From contig NZ_CH672430.1 of the NCBI RefSeq assembly GCF_000153025.1, positions 1 to 43,300 of the forward strand: a stretch of 43,300 bases of DNA, read 5' to 3'. Both the position numbers and the translations under genes were made by a program. The stretch comes from Marinomonas sp. MED121. GTDB taxonomy: Bacteria > Pseudomonadota > Gammaproteobacteria > Pseudomonadales > Marinomonadaceae. The notes beneath the pieces are model-generated. The model saw nothing but the letters and a program-made list of their open reading frames with translations, was not told the DNA's origin and searched no databases. Shown here piece by piece: positions 1 to 7,338 of this stretch; within the stretch, counting starts at the first letter, position 1; each line of letters begins with the position of its first letter.

Positions 1-11
1 CGCATTCAGCG

Positions 12-3000
12 TCAGCCTTCGACTGTTGACTCGGTGCTGAACACCAAGCTCGCATCGTCAGCCAGATCCACATCGCTGGCACTGATGGTGCCTGTGATGC
101 TCGCGTCTTCTGCCACCGCACCTGTTGCGGCTTCAGCAACTGGCGCATCGTTTGTGCCGGTCACGGTAATCGTTAAGGTCGTTGTGTCGGTCGCATTTTG
201 GTCGTCGGTCACGGTCACAGGGATTGTTATCACCTGTGTTTCACCTGCTTCCAAGCTGTCGTAAGACGACGCATCGAAGCTGTAAGAACCGTCCGCATTC
301 AGCGTCAAGCCTTCGACTGTTGACTCGGTGCTGAACACCAAGCTCGCATCGTCAGCCAGATCCACATCGCTGGCACTGATGGTGCCTGTGATGCTCGCGT
401 CTTCTGCCACCGCACCTGTTGCGGCTTCAGCAACTGGCGCATCGTTTGTGCCGGTCACGGTAATCGTTAAGGTCGTTGTGTCGGTCGCATTTTGGTCGTC
501 GGTCACGGTCACAGGGATTGTTATCACCTGTGTTTCACCTGCTTCCAAGCTGTCGTAAGACGACGCATCGAAGCTGTAAGAACCGTCCGCATTCAGCGTC
601 AAGCCTTCGACTGTTGACTCGGTGCTGAACACCAAGCTCGCATCGTCAGCCAGATCCACATCGCTGGCACTGATGGTGCCTGTGATGCTCGCGTCTTCTG
701 CCACCGCACCTGTTGCGGCTTCAGCAACTGGCGCATCGTTTGTGCCGGTCACGGTAATCGTTAAGGTCGTTGTGTCGGTCGCATTTTGGTCGTCGGTCAC
801 GGTCACAGGGATTGTTATCACCTGTGTTTCACCTGCTTCCAAGCTGTCGTAAGACGACGCATCGAAGCTGTAAGAACCGTCCGCATTCAGCGTCAAGCCT
901 TCGACTGTTGACTCGGTGCTGAACACCAAGCTCGCATCGTCAGCCAGATCCACATCGCTGGCACTGATGGTGCCTGTGATGCTCGCGTCTTCTGCCACCG
1001 CACCTGTTGCGGCTTCAGCAACTGGCGCATCGTTTGTGCCGGTCACGGTAATCGTTAAGGTCGTTGTGTCGGTCGCATTTTGGTCGTCGGTCACGGTCAC
1101 AGGGATTGTTATCACCTGTGTTTCACCTGCTTCCAAGCTGTCGTAAGACGACGCATCGAAGCTGTAAGAACCGTCCGCATTCAGCGTCAAGCCTTCGACT
1201 GTTGACTCGGTGCTGAACACCAAGCTCGCATCGTCAGCCAGATCCACATCGCTGGCACTGATGGTGCCTGTGATGCTCGCGTCTTCTGCCACCGCACCTG
1301 TTGCGGCTTCAGCAACTGGCGCATCGTTTGTGCCGGTCACGGTAATCGTTAAGGTCGTTGTGTCGGTCGCATTTTGGTCGTCGGTCACGGTCACAGGGAT
1401 TGTTATCACCTGTGTTTCACCTGCTTCCAAGCTGTCGTAAGACGACGCATCGAAGCTGTAAGAACCGTCCGCATTCAGCGTCAAGCCTTCGACTGTTGAC
1501 TCGGTGCTGAACACCAAGCTCGCATCGTCAGCCAGATCCACATCGCTGGCACTGATGGTGCCTGTGATGCTCGCGTCTTCTGCCACCGCACCTGTTGCGG
1601 CTTCAGCAACTGGCGCATCGTTTGTGCCGGTCACGGTAATCGTTAAGGTCGTTGTGTCGGTCGCATTTTGGTCGTCGGTCACGGTCACAGGGATTGTTAT
1701 CACCTGTGTTTCACCTGCTTCCAAGCTGTCGTAAGACGACGCATCGAAGCTGTAAGAACCGTCCGCATTCAGCGTCAAGCCTTCGACTGTTGACTCGGTG
1801 CTGAACACCAAGCTCGCATCGTCAGCCAGATCCACATCGCTGGCACTGATGGTGCCTGTGATGCTCGCGTCTTCTGCCACCGCACCTGTTGCGGCTTCAG
1901 CAACTGGCGCATCGTTTGTGCCGGTCACGGTAATCGTTAAGGTCGTTGTGTCGGTCGCATTTTGGTCGTCGGTCACGGTCACAGGGATTGTTATCACCTG
2001 TGTTTCACCTGCTTCCAAGCTGTCGTAAGACGACGCATCGAAGCTGTAAGAACCGTCCGCATTCAGCGTCAAGCCTTCGACTGTTGACTCGGTGCTGAAC
2101 ACCAAGCTCGCATCGTCAGCCAGATCCACATCGCTGGCACTGATGGTGCCTGTGATGCTCGCGTCTTCTGCCACCGCACCTGTTGCGGCTTCAGCAACTG
2201 GCGCATCGTTTGTGCCGGTCACGGTAATCGTTAAGGTCGTTGTGTCGGTCGCATTTTGGTCGTCGGTCACGGTCACAGGGATTGTTATCACCTGTGTTTC
2301 ACCTGCTTCCAAGCTGTCGTAAGACGACGCATCGAAGCTGTAAGAACCGTCCGCATTCAGCGTCAAGCCTTCGACTGTTGACTCGGTGCTGAACACCAAG
2401 CTCGCATCGTCAGCCAGATCCACATCGCTGGCACTGATGGTGCCTGTGATGCTCGCGTCTTCTGCCACCGCACCTGTTGCGGCTTCAGCAACTGGCGCAT
2501 CGTTTGTGCCGGTCACGGTAATCGTTAAGGTCGTTGTGTCGGTCGCATTTTGGTCGTCGGTCACGGTCACAGGGATTGTTATCACCTGTGTTTCACCTGC
2601 TTCCAAGCTGTCGTAAGACGACGCATCGAAGCTGTAAGAACCGTCCGCATTCAGCGTCAAGCCTTCGACTGTTGACTCGGTGCTGAACACCAAGCTCGCA
2701 TCGTCAGCCAGATCCACATCGCTGGCACTGATGGTGCCTGTGATGCTCGCGTCTTCTGCCACCGCACCTGTTGCGGCTTCAGCAACTGGCGCATCGTTTG
2801 TGCCGGTCACGGTAATCGTTAAGGTCGTTGTGTCGGTCGCATTTTGGTCGTCGGTCACGGTCACAGGGATTGTTATCACCTGTGTTTCACCTGCTTCCAA
2901 GCTGTCGTAAGACGACGCATCGAAGCTGTAAGAACCGTCCGCATTCAGCGTCAAGCCTTCGACTGTTGACTCGGTGCTGAACACCAAGCTCGCATCGTCA

Positions 3001-5153
3001 GCCAGATCCACATCGCTGGCACTGATGGTGCCTGTGATGCTCGCGTCTTCTGCCACCGCACCTGTTGCGGCTTCAGCAACTGGCGCTACATTGACTGTAT
3101 GAGTTGAAGAGCCTGAGCTTACGACTGTGTTTCCGGCCGCATCGCTTGACTCAACAACCGCATCGAACGCCGTGTCCGCTGCCAAGTCGCTACCTGCAAC
3201 ATCCACTGTCCAGTTGCCATCCTCATCAACTGTGGTTGTGTAGTCTTCACCATTGACCGTCATGGTCACAACATCGCCTTCTGCGATATCGCCACCTATC
3301 GCCGTACCTGTCACGGACACTGTGCCGGCGGCTTCGCTCGCGTTGATCACGTCATCAGAAGTAATCGCATTCACGGTCACTGTTCCCGCTGTCGCTGAGG
3401 TATCTACCGTATGAGTTGAGGTTGTGCTAGCTGAGTAACTATTACCAGATGAGTCTTGGCCAGTGACACTCGCCTCGAAAGACGTATCTTGTGTAAGGTC
3501 ACTACCTGCTACTTCAACACTCCATGTTTTATTGCTTTGGACAGTTGCGGTATAGGTCGTTCCATTAATTTCAAGAGTGACGGTATCTCCAGCTTGAGCA
3601 TCAAAACCAACCCTACCACTAACGGTAACAGTGCCAGCCGCTTCACTGGCATTAATTACGTCATCAGAGGTAATTGAATTAACACGAATAGTTGCTCTGG
3701 CACTGGTGTCTACAAAGTATTTCTCAGTAGAGTCTGCAATACCTTCTTGGCCGACAGCATTAGACACCTGAACACTTGCTGCCACAGTAGTATCAGAGTC
3801 AGCCGATAATTCAGAACCAGGAACACTGATAGAGAAAGTGCCATTTTCAACCGAGCCGGTATAATTCACACCATTAACAGTTAAAGTCACAAGGCCAGTA
3901 TCAAAAGCATCGCCTGTCACCGAACCGGTAACAATAACATCGCCAGCAACTTCAGTAGCATTGAGAACCGAATCATCGGTAATAGGGTCAATATCGATAT
4001 TAATCTGTAAGCTTGTATCATCAAGGGTATGACTTGAGGATGCTGTTGAGTCGACAGTATTACCTGCCGCATCATTAGAGGTAACAACGACATCAAATGC
4101 GGTATCTGCAGCCAGGTCAGCGCCTGCCACATCAACAGACCAGGTATTATCGGCCGCTACGGTAGTGGTATAAGTTGTGCCATTGATAACCAAAGTAACG
4201 GTATCACCGGTTGAAATATCACCACCTGTTGCTGTACCTGTTACTGAGATGGTACTTGTCGCTTCAGAAGCATCAATCACATCATCAGAGGTAATAGCAT
4301 CAACCGTCACAGTACCCGCATCGGCTGTAGTATCTAAAGTAAAAGAATCGGTTACCGCAGAAGAGTTACCTGAAGAGTCGGTAACAAGAGCGCTAACACT
4401 AATCGTACCATCAGCAAGGCTACTGATGTCCGTCGCACCTGTACTCCAATCAGAGCCAGAATTTGTTGCGTTAACCGTTATTTGGTTTGCACCATCGGAA
4501 TAAGTAACGGTAACACTCACAATATCAGGGTCAACACCAGACAAAGAGCTTGAAACATTAGAAGATTCAATGGCATTCACAAAGCCAATATTGGCACTGG
4601 AAACCGAAACTGTTAGGTCATTACCCTCATCGGCAGTTGAATCTTGGTTAGCCTCAATTTCACGGGTATTATCTTGGCTTTCTGCAGGCGTATCATCGGT
4701 ATCATAACCATATTCAGGTAAGGCAAAACTATTATCACGAAGGACATCAACATCGGTATTTGTTTGAGCATCTGAGCCATCCGTTGTTTCACCGGCAGCA
4801 GGTGCCTCTTGGATTTGCGTCGGGTCAAGGCCGGCTAGAATGGCTTCTTGGAGGGCTTCAGCTTCGGCTGCCGCCTCCGCGGTTAACTCTTCATTTTCTT
4901 TTTCGGTAAATACTTCATCAGTTATTTCAACTATTGACTTTTGGCCTATAACAATATGATTGCCATCTACAAACTCAATGACAGCGGTACCAACACCTTG
5001 CGAAACAACCGTTTCCCCATAAAAAATGGGATCGCCAACTTTTAATGGACGTTCTTGTCCATCAATTGATTGAGCACGTACTCCGCCATCAACTTGTAAA
5101 ACAAAACCAACCGCTTTACCCAAAGTTGCAAAAGATACCTGTCCATCACTCAT
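12..5153 (-). CDS. LapA-type giant repeat adhesin, N-terminal part (C-terminus outside window; frame broken at window edge)
   Basis: A surface adhesin of the type I-secreted, LapA/BapA class. The start is ATG at 5153, with a TTAGGTG ribosome site just upstream; a GTG three codons earlier lies inside that site. Residues 1-90 resemble the LapA retention module (KAVGFVLQVDGGVRAQS, then a GDPIFYGE segment). A short acidic, Ala-rich helix follows, then PAAG at 118-121, which fits the di-alanine site cut by LapG-type periplasmic proteases. Residues ~180-690 hold five Ig-like domains of ~100 residues, four of them starting near a VxxITxDDVINASEA motif. From ~690 on there are identical 98-residue VCBS-type repeats (NDAPVAEAATGAVAEDAS...). 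The frame ends at a TGA (12-14) created by one missing base relative to every other repeat. No RTX or type I secretion signal is seen, so the true C-terminus must lie outside the window. The role in attachment and biofilm is inferred from family and domain order. Confidence 0.85.
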   Translation of the reverse strand: MSDGQVSFATLGKAVGFVLQVDGGVRAQSIDGQERPLKVGDPIFYGETVVSQGVGTAVIEFVDGNHIVIGQKSIVEITDEVFTEKENEELTAEAAAEAEALQEAILAGLDPTQIQEAPAAGETTDGSDAQTNTDVDVLRDNSFALPEYGYDTDDTPAESQDNTREIEANQDSTADEGNDLTVSVSSANIGFVNAIESSNVSSSLSGVDPDIVSVTVTYSDGANQITVNATNSGSDWSTGATDISSLADGTISVSALVTDSSGNSSAVTDSFTLDTTADAGTVTVDAITSDDVIDASEATSTISVTGTATGGDISTGDTVTLVINGTTYTTTVAADNTWSVDVAGADLAADTAFDVVVTSNDAAGNTVDSTASSSHTLDDTSLQINIDIDPITDDSVLNATEVAGDVIVTGSVTGDAFDTGLVTLTVNGVNYTGSVENGTFSISVPGSELSADSDTTVAASVQVSNAVGQEGIADSTEKYFVDTSARATIRVNSITSDDVINASEAAGTVTVSGRVGFDAQAGDTVTLEINGTTYTATVQSNKTWSVEVAGSDLTQDTSFEASVTGQDSSGNSYSASTTSTHTVDTSATAGTVTVNAITSDDVINASEAAGTVSVTGTAIGGDIAEGDVVTMTVNGEDYTTTVDEDGNWTVDVAGSDLAADTAFDAVVESSDAAGNTVVSSGSSTHTVNVAPVAEAATGAVAEDASITGTISASDVDLADDASLVFSTESTVEGLTLNADGSYSFDASSYDSLEAGETQVITIPVTVTDDQNATDTTTLTITVTGTNDAPVAEAATGAVAEDASITGTISASDVDLADDASLVFSTESTVEGLTLNADGSYSFDASSYDSLEAGETQVITIPVTVTDDQNATDTTTLTITVTGTNDAPVAEAATGAVAEDASITGTISASDVDLADDASLVFSTESTVEGLTLNADGSYSFDASSYDSLEAGETQVITIPVTVTDDQNATDTTTLTITVTGTNDAPVAEAATGAVAEDASITGTISASDVDLADDASLVFSTESTVEGLTLNADGSYSFDASSYDSLEAGETQVITIPVTVTDDQNATDTTTLTITVTGTNDAPVAEAATGAVAEDASITGTISASDVDLADDASLVFSTESTVEGLTLNADGSYSFDASSYDSLEAGETQVITIPVTVTDDQNATDTTTLTITVTGTNDAPVAEAATGAVAEDASITGTISASDVDLADDASLVFSTESTVEGLTLNADGSYSFDASSYDSLEAGETQVITIPVTVTDDQNATDTTTLTITVTGTNDAPVAEAATGAVAEDASITGTISASDVDLADDASLVFSTESTVEGLTLNADGSYSFDASSYDSLEAGETQVITIPVTVTDDQNATDTTTLTITVTGTNDAPVAEAATGAVAEDASITGTISASDVDLADDASLVFSTESTVEGLTLNADGSYSFDASSYDSLEAGETQVITIPVTVTDDQNATDTTTLTITVTGTNDAPVAEAATGAVAEDASITGTISASDVDLADDASLVFSTESTVEGLTLNADGSYSFDASSYDSLEAGETQVITIPVTVTDDQNATDTTTLTITVTGTNDAPVAEAATGAVAEDASITGTISASDVDLADDASLVFSTESTVEGLTLNADGSYSFDASSYDSLEAGETQVITIPVTVTDDQNATDTTTLTITVTGTNDAPVAEAATGAVAEDASITGTISASDVDLADDASLVFSTESTVEG
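15..3086 (-). repeat. Tandem 294-bp VCBS-type repeats, ten full copies plus part of an eleventh
   Basis: A perfect 294-base period (98 codons) runs from about 3086 down to the window start. By eye the ten full copies are identical at the nucleotide level, including silent positions. The partial copy at the edge differs by one missing A at position 14 (CAG instead of CAAG). Each unit encodes a cadherin-like VCBS domain. The first unit joins unique sequence through VAPVAE instead of NDAPVAE. Identity at silent sites points to very recent amplification or gene conversion. It also means the real copy number cannot be trusted from a short-read assembly. Confidence 0.95.
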
Positions 5154-5223
5154 ATTTAGCACCTAAGTCATAATAGTTTTCCGATTACTTAACAAAATAA
5201 ACGATTTGGCTATAAAAACTATT

Positions 5224-5235
5224 GTACCTAGGTAC
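5224..5235. repeat. 12-bp perfect palindrome upstream of the adhesin
   Basis: GTACCTAGGTAC lies in the 102-base gap between the DUF442 gene and the adhesin start, about 70 bases before the adhesin ATG. It is a perfect palindrome without a loop, so it looks more like a protein-binding site than an RNA hairpin. No T-run follows. No strong sigma-70 promoter is evident around it. A regulatory role is only a guess. Confidence 0.4.
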
Positions 5236-5255
5236 TAACACGGCAATTTGAGCAA

Positions 5256-5678
5256 TTAAGCTTTTCTAAAGGGCTCCATTGCAGGCAAACAACGCGCTAA
5301 ATCAAACCCTTTTCCACTTACTTTTTCAACAAGCGCATCAAAACCATACTCAACCTGGTTATTTAACACCCAAAGCACAGACGATCTAGTACCAGTACGA
5401 CAAAATGCCAAAACCTTCTTACCCGAAGACAAAACTTCTTGCTGTACATCCAAGTTAGTTTGAGAAAGCTTAGACAAATCGATTGGGTTATAAACATATT
5501 CAACCCCTAAATCAGCAGACTTTTGAGCTAAATCCGCTGATAACGGTTGGCCCTCTGATTCATTATCTGGACGATTATTGACAATAATATCAAACCCCAA
5601 AGAAGCCAACTCAGCAACATCTAGCTCAGCTATCTGAGGCAATACAAAGTAATCATCAGTTAATTTAATTGGATCCAT
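5256..5678 (-). CDS. DUF442 / beta-lactamase-hydrolase-like phosphatase domain protein
   Basis: A small protein (140 residues) of the TIGR01244/DUF442 family, which has the dual-specificity phosphatase fold. Visible marks are NNRPDNE near residue 34 and the P-loop-like CRTGTRSS with Cys93, matching the CxxGxRS active-site pattern. Such domains occur alone or fused to sulfur dioxygenase-like or sulfurtransferase domains, so links to sulfide or persulfide metabolism have been proposed. The substrate here is unknown. The start was set at ATG 5678, which has AAAAGGTG six bases upstream; an in-frame GTG at 5687 overlaps that site. The gene follows ppiC by 20 bases and probably shares its transcript. 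Confidence 0.8.
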   Translation of the reverse strand: MDPIKLTDDYFVLPQIAELDVAELASLGFDIIVNNRPDNESEGQPLSADLAQKSADLGVEYVYNPIDLSKLSQTNLDVQQEVLSSGKKVLAFCRTGTRSSVLWVLNNQVEYGFDALVEKVSGKGFDLARCLPAMEPFRKA

Positions 5679-5698
5679 CAAACACACCTTTTAAAAAA

Positions 5699-5977
5699 TT
5701 AATTACGATACAAGACTTTAATCAAATGAAAACCAAACTGCGTTTTAATAGGCCCCTGTACTTTAAGCAAAGGGCCATTAAACACAGCCTTATCGAACGC
5801 TTTCACCATGTCACCTTTTCTAAACTCCCCAAGATCACCACCTTTTTTAGCCGATGGGCAAGTAGAGTACTTTTTAGCCAACTGATGAAAGTCTCCACCC
5901 TTATCCAATAACGCTTTGACCTTCTCACATTCAGCTTTGCTTTTTGTCAAAATATGACAAGCACTGGCAACAGACAT
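5699..5977 (-). CDS. ppiC: Parvulin-type peptidyl-prolyl cis-trans isomerase C
   Basis: A 92-residue single-domain parvulin, almost the same length as E. coli PpiC (93). The signature segments are ACHILTKSKAECE near the N-terminus, FHQLAKKYSTCPSAKKGGDLG in the middle, and GPIKTQFGFHLIKV near the end. It speeds cis-trans isomerisation of peptide bonds before proline. There is no signal peptide, so it is cytoplasmic. The ATG at 5977 is preceded by a GAGGG ribosome site. The gene is divergent from the double-receiver gene at 6096, leaving a 118-base shared upstream region in which I could not identify firm promoters. Confidence 0.93.
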   Translation of the reverse strand: MSVASACHILTKSKAECEKVKALLDKGGDFHQLAKKYSTCPSAKKGGDLGEFRKGDMVKAFDKAVFNGPLLKVQGPIKTQFGFHLIKVLYRN

Positions 5978-6095
5978 AAAACCCTCAAAAAAAATAAAGT
6001 TTGTAAATTAAAGATACATTTTAACCCAATTAGAAAGTGCAAATATATGGTAACGTTATTGTTAGTAACAGACTTCAAGCATAGAGAAAATAGAA

Positions 6096-6893
6096 ATGAG
6101 CAATCTAGTAGGAATACAAGAACTGTCAATATTATTGGTTGAGCCTTCCGATGTTCAACAAAAACTTATCCATAGAGCCCTACAAGAGAGCGGCGTTAGC
6201 CAAATAGAAAGCGCTAATTCAATTGCAAACGCACTCAACATACTCGAAGATTATCAGCCTGATCTTGTTATCAGCGCCATGTACTTTGAAGATGGCAATG
6301 CCGATGATTTTTTACAAAAAATTCGCCACAATGAAAACACCGAACATCAAGCCTTTATGCTTATCTCAAGCGAAAGAAACAAATCCTACTTGGAGCAACT
6401 CAGACAGTCTGGTGTACTCGCGATCCTACCAAAACCCTTCACCTCAGAAGCAATTACGCGAGCATTAAAAGCCACCATAGACATTATTAGTGAAGATGAG
6501 ATTGAACTTGAACTATTCGACACAAAACTCTTAAGAGTGCTTATTGTTGACGATAGCCGACTTGCCAGAAAACACATCTCACGAGTACTGGATGGCATGG
6601 GTATTCAAGAGCCCAAGCAAGCCGAAAACGGGGTGGAGGCAATAAAACTTCTCCAAACAGAAGCGTTTGATTTGATCATCACTGACTACAACATGCCAGA
6701 AATGGATGGCAGAGAACTTACTGAAGCAGTACGCAACTCAGGTGAATTTTCCCATATTCCCGTACTAATGGTGAGCTCTGAAGCAAACGAAACACACCTA
6801 TCAAACATCGCTCAAGCAGGTGTTGACGCTATCTGCGACAAACCTTTTGAGCCGGCAACAGTGAGGCAACTATTATCCCAAATAATGTCATAA
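6096..6893 (+). CDS. Double-receiver response regulator with a degenerate first receiver, no output domain
   Basis: Residues ~10-128 and ~145-265 are two CheY-like receiver domains joined by an acidic linker (SEDEIELELFD). The second has the full active site: VDDS with Asp152/153, the phosphoacceptor Asp197 in ITDYNMPEMDG, and Lys249 in DKPF. The first keeps the Lys113-Pro114 switch, but Ala61 replaces the phosphoacceptor Asp and the acidic pair is reduced to Glu16-Pro. It is therefore a pseudo-receiver. There is no DNA-binding, GGDEF or kinase domain, and no histidine kinase next door, so the partner is unknown. It is the only plus-strand gene in the window. Its stop meets a bidirectional terminator shared with mutT. 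Confidence 0.85.
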   Translation: MSNLVGIQELSILLVEPSDVQQKLIHRALQESGVSQIESANSIANALNILEDYQPDLVISAMYFEDGNADDFLQKIRHNENTEHQAFMLISSERNKSYLEQLRQSGVLAILPKPFTSEAITRALKATIDIISEDEIELELFDTKLLRVLIVDDSRLARKHISRVLDGMGIQEPKQAENGVEAIKLLQTEAFDLIITDYNMPEMDGRELTEAVRNSGEFSHIPVLMVSSEANETHLSNIAQAGVDAICDKPFEPATVRQLLSQIMS

Positions 6894-6913
6894 CTAAAAC
6901 ACCTGCTTAAAAC

Positions 6914-6943
6914 AAAAAAAACGGCCCAAAGGCCGTTTTTTTT
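6914..6943. terminator. Bidirectional rho-independent terminator between the double-receiver gene and mutT
   Basis: The stem ACGGCC/GGCCGT with a CAAA loop is flanked by A7 on the left and T7 on the right. It can therefore terminate the plus-strand gene ending at 6893 and the minus-strand secA-argJ-mutT transcript ending at 6955. It sits exactly between two convergent genes. Confidence 0.9.
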
Positions 6944-6954
6944 AACACACAAAT

Positions 6955-7338
6955 TCAAGAATTCAGCAATTTTTCTACAATCACCTTATTCGCTGCAGGA
7001 AAATCCAGATTCGCCAGCTCAGAAGAATCGAACCAAGCCGTGAGTTGCCCTTCATTGCCTTTGGCTTCTCCCGCAAATGAATCAACCAAAAAGAAATACA
7101 AGCAAACTCGCTTATCACCATAGTCATGCTCAACTTCTTCAAACAATTTTGGCGAAAGAGGAGTAATGCCCACCTCTTCCTGCAATTCCCTCACAAGCGC
7201 CTGCTCTGGTGTTTCATGCGACTCACACTTACCGCCTGGAAACTCCCAAAGCCCACCTTGGTGCTGCTCTTTTGTTCGCTTAGCCAAAAAGATCTCTCCA
7301 TCACGAACAATAATACCGGCCGCCACTCGAACAAACAT
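6955..7338 (-). CDS. mutT: MutT-like Nudix hydrolase (8-oxo-dGTP diphosphatase)
   Basis: A 127-residue protein with a perfect Nudix box at residues 36-58: G36, E42, R50-E51, E54-E55 and G57 in the G-x5-E-x7-RE-U-x-EE-x-G-U pattern, inside FPGGKCESHETPEQ. MutT hydrolyses 8-oxo-dGTP and so keeps oxidised G out of DNA. Length and the N-terminal VAAGIIVRDGEIFLAKR fit MutT. Its ATG overlaps the argJ stop by one base (TGATG), which implies translational coupling. The order secA-argJ-mutT is a known gammaproteobacterial arrangement. Closely related Nudix enzymes cannot be fully excluded from sequence alone. Confidence 0.88.
   Translation of the reverse strand: MFVRVAAGIIVRDGEIFLAKRTKEQHQGGLWEFPGGKCESHETPEQALVRELQEEVGITPLSPKLFEEVEHDYGDKRVCLYFFLVDSFAGEAKGNEGQLTAWFDSSELANLDFPAANKVIVEKLLNS

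Noticed and set aside
34..2910. Ten plus-strand 76-codon open frames at a 294-base period, looking like a family of small proteins
   Set aside because: They are the antisense shadow of the VCBS repeats. The plus strand stays open only because the coding strand avoids the complementary stops, and the copies are identical because the DNA is.
15..3086. Regular repeats as a possible CRISPR array
   Set aside because: The period is 294 bases with no spacers and an open coding frame throughout, so this is an in-gene protein repeat.
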